In this document: positions 1-5,336 of the stretch, piece by piece
Position numbering within the stretch: the stretch's first letter is position 1
Layout of the letters: each line of letters starts with the position of its first letter
Assembly: GCA_022866885.1 (NCBI GenBank)
Contig: JALHWS010000064.1
Coordinates: forward strand, 1-5,336
DNA from: Candidatus Microgenomates bacterium
GTDB lineage: Bacteria > Patescibacteriota > Microgenomatia > 2-02-FULL-39-11
Length of the DNA: 5,336 bases
Reading direction: 5' to 3'
Translations under genes and position numbers: made by a program
The notes under the pieces: model-generated
What the model saw: only the letters and a program-made list of their open reading frames with translations
Told to the model about the DNA's origin: nothing
The model's database searches: none

Positions 1-143
1 CGGAAGAAAAACTGCCGATAGGGATTATCTATCAGGTTGACAGACCGACTTACACCGATAATCTTCCCCAGCTTCAAAAAGGCGTTTTAGCCGAAGCGGA
101 TCTGAACGTGGACTTGGAAAAATATATTGAAGAATTTGTCTAA
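1..143 (+). CDS. 2-oxoacid:ferredoxin oxidoreductase beta subunit, C-terminal end (partial)
   Basis: This is the 3' end of a gene that begins left of the window. The frame is read from base 3 and gives 46 residues before a TAA stop at 141-143. The stretch LPIGIIYQVDRPTYTDNLPQ resembles the C-terminal end of the thiamine-diphosphate-binding beta subunit of 2-oxoacid (pyruvate or 2-oxoglutarate type) ferredoxin oxidoreductases, where a '(I/L)PIG(I/V)(F/I)Y...RPTY' motif is typical. These cytoplasmic enzymes oxidatively decarboxylate a 2-oxoacid to an acyl-CoA and pass electrons to ferredoxin. The alpha/gamma subunit gene would be expected just upstream, outside the window. No catalytic residues lie in the visible part, so the call rests on this tail motif alone and the substrate cannot be told. 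The next gene starts 49 bp later from its own promoter, so it is probably not in the same operon. Confidence 0.7.
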   Translation, partial: EEKLPIGIIYQVDRPTYTDNLPQLQKGVLAEADLNVDLEKYIEEFV

Positions 144-152
144 AACGCCCGG

Positions 153-181
153 TTGACAATTAGCAATCGGTTTGTTACACT
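153..181 (+). promoter_or_regulatory. Sigma70-type promoter of lon with extended -10
   Basis: A perfect -35 box TTGACA (153-158) is followed by a 17 bp spacer and the -10 box TACACT (176-181, 4 of 6 to TATAAT). A TG at 173-174 lies one base before the -10 and makes it an extended -10. Transcription should start near 187-189, only about 4-6 bases before the lon ATG at 193. The positions are seen directly; promoter activity is inferred. Confidence 0.75.
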
Positions 182-186
182 GCTAA
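160..186. promoter_or_regulatory. CIRCE-like operator (putative HrcA binding site)
   Basis: The inverted repeat TTAGCAATC (160-168), 9 bp spacer, CACTGCTAA (178-186) matches the classical CIRCE element TTAGCACTC-N9-GAGTGCTAA at 15 of 18 arm positions with exactly the same 9-9-9 spacing. The outer six bases of each arm (TTAGCA and TGCTAA) are perfect. It covers the promoter spacer, the whole -10 box and runs up to the predicted start of transcription, so a bound repressor would block RNA polymerase. CIRCE is the binding site of HrcA, which represses heat-shock chaperone operons in many bacteria. Control of lon by HrcA is inference from this match. Confidence 0.65.
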
Positions 187-192
187 GACTTT

Positions 193-2682
193 ATGACGGT
201 ACTTGCTGAACAACCAAACCCGAAAATCATCCCGGTGATCCCGATCCGCGACGGGGTAGTTTTCCCCAACACGGAGATAGTTCTGACTTTCGGCAGGCCC
301 AGATCGCTTACCGCTATCGAAGCTTCCAATTCCTCGGACCGGCTGGTTGCCCTGGTCATGCAGAAAACCCCGCACATGCACGAGCCTTTACCGAATGATC
401 TTTATACGGTTGGCACCTTAGCCAGAATTGAGAGGATCCTGAAAACAGACAACGATGTCAATGCCCTGGTAAAAGGTTTAAGCCGGATCAAAATTCTTTC
501 TTATGAGACAATTGACCCGTATTTTCAAGCCAGAATCGTCGATATTCCGGATGAACTGGAAGTCAGCGATGAGGTGACCGCTTTGGTAAACCATATCAGC
601 GCCGAGTTGAAAAGAGCTGTTAATTTAGGCAAGTCGGTCGACTTCCTCTCTTTCATGAATATCATGTCCGGTCTTTCCACACCCGAGTTTGCCAATCATG
701 TTGCTTCTATTTTGGATGTTAAACCGACTGACAAACAGTTATTGCTTGAGACGACAAACGTCAAAGACAGGCTGATGCGCATTTCCGATTATCTGGCCCA
801 TGAAGTCAGGATTTTGGAGATAGAGAGGAAAATCGCCAGCAAAACCCAGGAAAAATTCGACAAATCCGTCAAAGAGCAGGTTCTTCGCGAGAGATTAAAG
901 ACCATTGAGAAGGAATTGGGTGAGGAAGGCGAAACCAGAGAAATCAAGGAATTAAGCGATAAGATAAAAAAGGCGCTTATGCCCAAGGATGTCGATGAAA
1001 AAGCCAGGAAAGAATTGAAGAGACTTTCCCAAATGTCCACCTACAATCCGGAAGCTTCATATATAAGGACTTATATAGAATGGTTGATCGATGTTCCCTG
1101 GTCAGTTTCCACTCCCAATAATGTTGATACCAAAGAGGCGGTTAAAATCCTGGATGAAGATCACTTCGGTTTGAAAAAAATCAAAGAAAGGATTGTCGAA
1201 TACCTGGCGGTGATGAAACTGAAACATAAACAAAGTCAGGAAGAGGAAGCTAAAAAGACAAAGCAAAATCAAAGCCAGCCGGCGGTACCTGCGACGGCGG
1301 AATCATATTACAAAAAACATAAAGCGGCTACCCCGACAATTCTTTGTTTTGTTGGTCCTCCGGGCGTGGGTAAAACTTCTATCGGCAAATCAATCGCCCG
1401 GGCCTTGGGTCGTAAGTTCGTCAAAATGTCCCTCGGCGGCATCCGTGATGAAGCAGAGATAAGAGGACACAGAAGGACTTATGTGGGATCGCTTCCGGGC
1501 AGGATTATTCAGGGGGTCAAACAGGCCGGCAGTAAAAATCCGGTTTTCATGCTGGATGAGATTGACAAAGTCGGGGCGGATTTTCGCGGCGACCCGTCGG
1601 CCGCCCTTTTGGAAGCTTTGGATCCGGAGCAAAATTATGCCTTCTCGGATCATTATCTGGAGGTACCGTTTGACCTTTCCAGCGTCATGTTTATCACCAC
1701 CTGTAATATTTTGGACACCATACCGGCAGCTCTTCGGGACAGATTGGAGATTATCCATTTTCCGGGATATACAGAAGATGAGAAGTTTAAAATAGCCCGT
1801 GATTTTCTGCTTAACAAACAGCTGGAGGCTCACGGATTATTGATGGAAAATTGTGCCGTAAGCAATAACGCCATTAAGACCATTATCAGGCGTTACACCC
1901 GGGAGGCAGGAGTCCGTAATCTTGAGCGGGAAATTGCCACCATTTTCCGCAAAATCGCCAGGGAAATTGTTGAAGGTAAAGTGAAAAAAAGACTGGTGAC
2001 GCCTGTACAGTTACATAAACTGTTAGGGCCGGCCAAATTTACCGCCTATTTAGCCGAGAAAAAAGATGAAATCGGCATGAGTACCGGTCTTGCCTGGACT
2101 GAAGCGGGCGGTGATATTCTTTTTATCGAAGTGGCCGTAATGAAAGGTAAAGGCAATCTTTTCCTGACAGGACATTTGGGCGAAGTGATGCAGGAATCTT
2201 GTAAAGCGGCTTTGTCTTATGTCCGTTCAAAAGCTGTCTTGCTTGGAATTTCGGAAAAATTTTACCAGACTGTGGATATTCACGTCCATGTGCCTGAAGG
2301 AGCGGTCCCCAAAGACGGGCCGTCGGCAGGGATCGCCATCACGACCGCAGTTATTTCTTCCCTGACAAAAATTCCGGTCAAGAAAGATGTCGCCATGACC
2401 GGTGAAGTGACGTTAAGGGGTCGGGTTTTAGAAATCGGTGGAATAAAAGAGAAAGTGATTGCCGCTCACCGGGCAGGGATAAAGACGGTTATCATGCCAA
2501 AGGACAATCAGAAAGATCTTGAAGATATTCCGCAATATGTTTTAAAAGACCTGAAATTTGTTTTTGTTGACCACATGGATCAGGTTTTGAAAGTGGCTTT
2601 AATCAGTTCCCTCAAACCGGTCGAGGAAGAGGTAATCCCGAAGACCGTTCCTCAACATCTGGTTGCCCGCTTGACTTCATAA
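193..2682 (+). CDS. lon: ATP-dependent Lon protease (endopeptidase La)
   Basis: This is a complete 829-residue LonA-type protease, a cytoplasmic hexamer that unfolds and degrades misfolded and regulatory proteins using ATP. Domains in order are the N-terminal substrate-binding domain (about 12-205), a charged helical region (about 210-335), the AAA+ ATPase (about 340-590) and the Ser-Lys protease domain (about 615-815). All key residues are present: Walker A GPPGVGKT at 388-395, Walker B FMLDE at 452-456, sensor-1 N505, arginine finger R517, sensor-2 R575, catalytic S711 in PKDGPSAG and catalytic K754 in IKEKV. The Ser-Lys spacing of 43 equals that of E. coli Lon. The ATG at 193 is the only possible start because an in-frame TAA lies at 184-186. 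There is no Shine-Dalgarno sequence. A hydrophilic insert at about 345-380 separates the helical region from the ATPase core. The gene probably has its own CIRCE-overlapped promoter. Its stop overlaps the end of the convergent gene by 6 bp. Confidence 0.97.
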   Translation: MTVLAEQPNPKIIPVIPIRDGVVFPNTEIVLTFGRPRSLTAIEASNSSDRLVALVMQKTPHMHEPLPNDLYTVGTLARIERILKTDNDVNALVKGLSRIKILSYETIDPYFQARIVDIPDELEVSDEVTALVNHISAELKRAVNLGKSVDFLSFMNIMSGLSTPEFANHVASILDVKPTDKQLLLETTNVKDRLMRISDYLAHEVRILEIERKIASKTQEKFDKSVKEQVLRERLKTIEKELGEEGETREIKELSDKIKKALMPKDVDEKARKELKRLSQMSTYNPEASYIRTYIEWLIDVPWSVSTPNNVDTKEAVKILDEDHFGLKKIKERIVEYLAVMKLKHKQSQEEEAKKTKQNQSQPAVPATAESYYKKHKAATPTILCFVGPPGVGKTSIGKSIARALGRKFVKMSLGGIRDEAEIRGHRRTYVGSLPGRIIQGVKQAGSKNPVFMLDEIDKVGADFRGDPSAALLEALDPEQNYAFSDHYLEVPFDLSSVMFITTCNILDTIPAALRDRLEIIHFPGYTEDEKFKIARDFLLNKQLEAHGLLMENCAVSNNAIKTIIRRYTREAGVRNLEREIATIFRKIAREIVEGKVKKRLVTPVQLHKLLGPAKFTAYLAEKKDEIGMSTGLAWTEAGGDILFIEVAVMKGKGNLFLTGHLGEVMQESCKAALSYVRSKAVLLGISEKFYQTVDIHVHVPEGAVPKDGPSAGIAITTAVISSLTKIPVKKDVAMTGEVTLRGRVLEIGGIKEKVIAAHRAGIKTVIMPKDNQKDLEDIPQYVLKDLKFVFVDHMDQVLKVALISSLKPVEEEVIPKTVPQHLVARLTS

Positions 2683-3633
2683 CCGGCTCATATAGTCATA
2701 GACCGTTTTGGAGATGGCAATCATAATTTTTTTAGCCGCTTCTTCATCGGTAATGTCTAAAGTAAAAATCCCCAGATAATAAGGATGTTTCGGGATATCG
2801 ACGATGGCCGCATCATGGACTTTACCGATTTCATTGCCGGTTTTGTGGTAGAATTTGACGTTTTCCGGCAATCCCTGCGGGATGCGGTCGTCATAGTCAC
2901 TTGCGTCCATAAAGCCGAGCATTTCCGCCGTCAGCGCTTTGTTGGTGATTTCCCCTTTATACATTTTTATCAGGAGGATGCTTATATCCCGGGCGGAGGT
3001 TTTATTATTGACCATATCCGTTTGGGTCAGGCCCCAATCCTCAATAATTTTCTGGATTTTATTATTTCCGATTATCTGATTGCTTAAAATATAAGCGGCC
3101 GTGTTATCCGATTTTTCCATCATCAGACGGGCCAGGGTTTTTATGGAATATGGAGTCCCAAGAGGATCATAGCGGATGGTACCGCTTCCACAATCCTGGA
3201 TATCGCCTTTTTGGGGAATAACGATTTTTTCCAGGTCAATTTCATCTCTATCGGCTAAATAATAAAGTACAGCCAAAATAGGAATTTTGATTGTTGAAGC
3301 GGCAGTTAAAACCGTATTTTCGTTAATGCCGTATTCCTTATGACTATTGATATCATAAACAAAGACGGTGTAGGTGCCGGAGCCGTTAGTAATTTCTTTT
3401 TCTATCCTTTGAACCAAATCTTTGTCGTTGGATTTCGGTTTTTCGGAAATTTGGATAGACGTTGGAGAAATAATTTGCGACTTATTCAAGCGTGTTACCG
3501 GTATCAGTTTCGTGATAGCGAGAAAAGTTAAAGTAGCGATGAAGATAAAAAGCAGTGCTATGGCTTTAAGGTTTATCTTTCCGTGATTACTATTGTTATT
3601 CTCCAAGTGTCTTGAATAATGTTCAATATTCAT
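2677..3633 (-). CDS. Membrane-anchored class A beta-lactamase-like serine hydrolase
   Basis: The 318-residue product has a short polar N-terminus, one hydrophobic helix (about 22-43, no lipobox cysteine), a linker, and a domain of the beta-lactamase/PBP-like serine hydrolase family (Beta-lactamase2 type). The three active-site motifs are present: S113-T-I-K116 (SxxK nucleophile and base), S175-D-N177 and K264-T-G266, followed by the HDAAIV stretch usual in this family. Distances between motifs agree with TEM-type enzymes within a couple of residues, except that the omega loop is about 13 residues shorter and has no counterpart of the deacylating Glu166 or of Asn170. The enzyme should still form an acyl-enzyme but would be poor at hydrolysing it. 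A role on peptidoglycan or another surface substrate is therefore likelier than beta-lactam resistance; this is inference. It acts outside the membrane. It is transcribed towards lon and away from the DUF3160 gene. The ATG at 3633 has no Shine-Dalgarno sequence, but it is the natural start just before the helix. Confidence 0.88.
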   Translation of the reverse strand: MNIEHYSRHLENNNSNHGKINLKAIALLFIFIATLTFLAITKLIPVTRLNKSQIISPTSIQISEKPKSNDKDLVQRIEKEITNGSGTYTVFVYDINSHKEYGINENTVLTAASTIKIPILAVLYYLADRDEIDLEKIVIPQKGDIQDCGSGTIRYDPLGTPYSIKTLARLMMEKSDNTAAYILSNQIIGNNKIQKIIEDWGLTQTDMVNNKTSARDISILLIKMYKGEITNKALTAEMLGFMDASDYDDRIPQGLPENVKFYHKTGNEIGKVHDAAIVDIPKHPYYLGIFTLDITDEEAAKKIMIAISKTVYDYMSRL

Positions 3634-3661
3634 AATTCATAATATAGGATGATAAATCTAT

Positions 3662-3690
3662 ATTGTAGCAGATTATTTCATTATTGTTGA
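3662..3690 (-). promoter_or_regulatory. Probable promoter of the serine hydrolase gene
   Basis: Read on the minus strand, TCAACA (3690-3685, 4 of 6 to TTGACA) is followed by 17 bp and TACAAT (3667-3662, 5 of 6 to TATAAT), with a TG one base upstream of the -10. Transcription would start near 3655 and give a leader of about 22 bases without a Shine-Dalgarno sequence. A second -10-like box, TATATT at 3646-3641, lies closer and would give an almost leaderless start near 3634, but it lacks a good -35. Which one is used cannot be decided from sequence. Confidence 0.5.
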
Positions 3691-3712
3691 CATGGCTTTT
3701 TTTCTTTATAAT
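3687..3712 (+). promoter_or_regulatory. Probable promoter of the DUF3160 gene
   Basis: A perfect TATAAT lies at 3707-3712. A perfect TTGACA lies at 3687-3692, but the gap is only 14 bp, shorter than the usual 16-18. An overlapping weaker -35, TTGTTG at 3684-3689, gives the normal 17 bp. Transcription would start around 3718-3720, just before the ATG at 3723. The -35 overlaps that of the divergent promoter. Confidence 0.55.
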
Positions 3713-3722
3713 GGAAACAGAG

Positions 3723-5336
3723 ATGAACCAAAGTAAACCCCTGTCCACGGTTGCGTTACTTCTGCTTTTAGGCGGCTTATTCATCACCATCATCGTTTTC
3801 GCCACCTTTTTTTATAAACCCAACAAGTCAGCAGAAATTGTCGTTTCTCCGGAAAGTGCAAAAACGGAAAACACTATCAGTCAGGCCAATCTTCCTCAAT
3901 TCGCCGAGTTTAAAGAAGAAGCGGTTAATATCACTCCGGTTGTCCCCAAATATTCGCTTGAAACAAACCAACTGACCAATCTGTCCAACATTGAGAAAGC
4001 CGGGGAGAAAAAATTGACTCAAGAACAACTAAAAGCCCTTATCGGTCCCGGCTTTTTCCTCCAGCCAGCCGAAAACCTCCTGAAAAACGGCGAAGAAGAA
4101 CTTGATTTCAGTCATGGCGGAGTGATCGATGAATTCCTTATCCATTACAAGAAGATTGCCGGAGAATCAGCCGCCGCTAAACGTCAGCCGGAAAATACGG
4201 TCTTTGTCACGAGCGACCTGCTTCTCCATGTTTTCCACGTTTATCTGGACCGGACTTTCCAGCATATCGAAGAAACCAAATTTCACCCAAAACTTTTGAC
4301 CTTGACCGGTCTGCTTTTTGACAAAAGTCTGGCGGAAATTGAAAAAAGTACCAATCCGGAGATTAAAAATTCATTTACCCGATTGGCGACTTTTTATCTG
4401 GTGCCGAAAGTAATTTTGGAAACCAGTCTTTCTTACACAGAGAGGGATAAGTTTGCCGCCAATCCGGATGAGGCGCAAAAGCTGGTGGCAAATGACGAAG
4501 GAGCAGATAAAACGGAAAAAATATTAACTAAATTAGAAGGTTACAAAACCCAAGTGCCGGAAGCGGTTTACCAGAAAGCAAAAGCGGAGATTGAGCTGAT
4601 CGAAAAAGCCACCGGTGCGACCATTTCCCCTCTTTACGGTGAATTTCGGGAAGGTCAGATGGATGACTATACCCAATACAAACCCCGCAGTCATTATACG
4701 AAAAGCTCACTCCTTCGCTCGTACTGGAAAGCGATGATCTGGTACGGAAGGAACGCATTTTTGGTCAAATCTGAGCCTTTAACCCAAGATGCCATTATCC
4801 AGACAATCCTTTTGACCTCGGTTGAAAAGGAAAATCAAAAAGCCCTGACTCTGTGGGAAAATATTTACTTACCGACAGTTTTCTTCGTGGGTAAAAGTGA
4901 TGACCTGACAGTATATGATTATCGTGATTTGGTGAAGAAAGTTTACGGCGACGGGGTGATGTTTGGGGATCTTGCCTCTGCAGATAAATTAAAACAGTTT
5001 ACCGATGAAGTGAAGAAACTGCCCGGTCCCCTGATCCAATCATCAATAGTCATGGTTGGTTCAGATGAGACGAAACAGGAAGCTTTGGCGAAAACCAAAG
5101 GCTTCCGTTTCATGGGACAGCGGTTTATCCCGGACAGTTTCATCTTTTCTACCCTTACCCAGGGAGACGAAGCGCCAGACGCTGAAACCGGTCAAAAACT
5201 GCCTTCGATCCCGACAGCTCTTATGCCAATGAGTATTTTCGGAGGTTCTCAGGCTCAGATTTACCTGGACCAGTGGGTCAAAGAAAATGCGCCGGATTCC
5301 GATAAAGTGATCGCTAAGGAAAAACAGAAACTGGAG
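3723..5336 (+). CDS. Membrane-anchored DUF3160-family protein, N-terminal part (partial)
   Basis: An open frame of 538 codons runs without a stop to the right edge, so the C-terminus is missing. Residues 9-31 form one hydrophobic helix with no lipobox, followed by a polar linker and a large domain, which suggests a signal anchor with an extracytoplasmic domain. I assign it to DUF3160 from remembered family motifs: VFVTSDLLLHVFHVYLDR (160-177), YTQYKPRSHYTKS (316-328) leading to the aromatic stretch YWKAMIWYGR (334-343), GQRFIPDS (465-472) and a PTALMPMSIFGGSQA segment (498-512). The family has no known function that I can name, and no catalytic motif of a known enzyme class is evident. The visible 538 residues contain no cysteine. 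An in-frame ATG at 3711 would add four residues, but it overlaps the -10 box, so the ATG at 3723 is preferred. There is no convincing Shine-Dalgarno sequence. It is divergent from the serine hydrolase gene, 89 bp away. Confidence 0.78.
   Translation, partial: MNQSKPLSTVALLLLLGGLFITIIVFATFFYKPNKSAEIVVSPESAKTENTISQANLPQFAEFKEEAVNITPVVPKYSLETNQLTNLSNIEKAGEKKLTQEQLKALIGPGFFLQPAENLLKNGEEELDFSHGGVIDEFLIHYKKIAGESAAAKRQPENTVFVTSDLLLHVFHVYLDRTFQHIEETKFHPKLLTLTGLLFDKSLAEIEKSTNPEIKNSFTRLATFYLVPKVILETSLSYTERDKFAANPDEAQKLVANDEGADKTEKILTKLEGYKTQVPEAVYQKAKAEIELIEKATGATISPLYGEFREGQMDDYTQYKPRSHYTKSSLLRSYWKAMIWYGRNAFLVKSEPLTQDAIIQTILLTSVEKENQKALTLWENIYLPTVFFVGKSDDLTVYDYRDLVKKVYGDGVMFGDLASADKLKQFTDEVKKLPGPLIQSSIVMVGSDETKQEALAKTKGFRFMGQRFIPDSFIFSTLTQGDEAPDAETGQKLPSIPTALMPMSIFGGSQAQIYLDQWVKENAPDSDKVIAKEKQKLE

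Noticed and set aside
147..176. Weak inverted repeat CCGGTT...AATCGG followed by TTTGTT, possibly a terminator for the upstream gene.
   Set aside because: The stem is six pairs with a mismatch, the loop is about ten bases and the T-run is broken. The same bases are better explained by the promoter and the CIRCE-like repeat.
1390..1833. A 147-codon open frame on the minus strand and a 104-codon one on the plus strand (1481-1795) inside lon.
   Set aside because: Both lie wholly inside the highly conserved ATPase part of lon in other frames and show no recognisable domain. They are shadows of the real gene.
2677..2679. Possible recoded genetic code (UGA as glycine, known in some CPR lineages).
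   Set aside because: No in-frame TGA occurs inside any of the four genes. The one TGA ends the hydrolase at a sensible C-terminus, so the standard code fits.
2725..2732. T-run downstream of the lon stop that could belong to a terminator.
   Set aside because: No stable hairpin precedes it on the plus strand, and it encodes lysines of the convergent gene.
3628..3641. Perfect tandem copy of a 7-mer (ATTCATA twice) across the start codon of the serine hydrolase gene.
   Set aside because: It is only two copies in very AT-rich DNA, with no further units. A slippage switch is conceivable but unsupported.
3623..3805. A 60-codon minus-strand open frame spanning the divergent promoter region.
   Set aside because: It covers both predicted promoters and the anchor-coding start of the DUF3160 gene, has no start signals, and its sequence resembles no protein I recognise.

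Overview
The window is a 5.3 kb stretch of bacterial chromosome with four genes packed almost end to end. From left to right they are: the last 46 codons of a probable 2-oxoacid:ferredoxin oxidoreductase beta subunit (+); a complete ATP-dependent Lon protease (+); a complete membrane-anchored serine hydrolase of the class A beta-lactamase-like fold (-); and the first 538 or so codons of a membrane-anchored DUF3160-type protein of unknown function (+), which runs off the right edge. No RNA genes, mobile elements or CRISPR repeats were seen. The only gaps between genes are 49 bp (144-192) and 89 bp (3634-3722), and both hold promoters.

The organism looks like an anaerobe or fermenter, because it uses ferredoxin-linked 2-oxoacid oxidation. 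Moderate GC content, very tight packing, weak or absent Shine-Dalgarno sequences, and a DUF3160 protein beside a beta-lactamase-like serine hydrolase would suit a Patescibacteria/CPR lineage such as Microgenomates. This is a guess from gene content and style, since no marker gene is present.

Region 1-192: the ferredoxin oxidoreductase gene ends at 143. It is followed by a strong-looking sigma70-type promoter (TTGACA, 17 bp, TACACT with an upstream TG). This promoter is overlapped by an inverted repeat with the exact 9-9-9 layout of CIRCE, the operator of the heat-shock repressor HrcA. The simplest reading is that lon is a heat-shock gene under HrcA control, with an almost leaderless mRNA.

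Region 193-3633: lon and the serine hydrolase gene converge, and their stop codons overlap by 6 bp with no terminator between them. The hydrolase keeps SxxK, SDN and KTG at normal class A spacing. It has lost about 13 residues of the omega loop, including the position of the deacylating Glu, so it is more likely a cell-wall or other surface acyl-enzyme than a true beta-lactamase.

Region 3634-5336: a short divergent promoter region drives the hydrolase leftwards and the DUF3160 gene rightwards, and the two predicted -35 boxes overlap. Both products are predicted to be anchored by one N-terminal membrane helix with the main domain outside the cytoplasm, so this pair may act together at the cell surface. 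That link is inference only. No clear new multi-gene system is visible. The points most worth checking are the CIRCE-like operator, the omega-loop loss and the near-leaderless gene starts.
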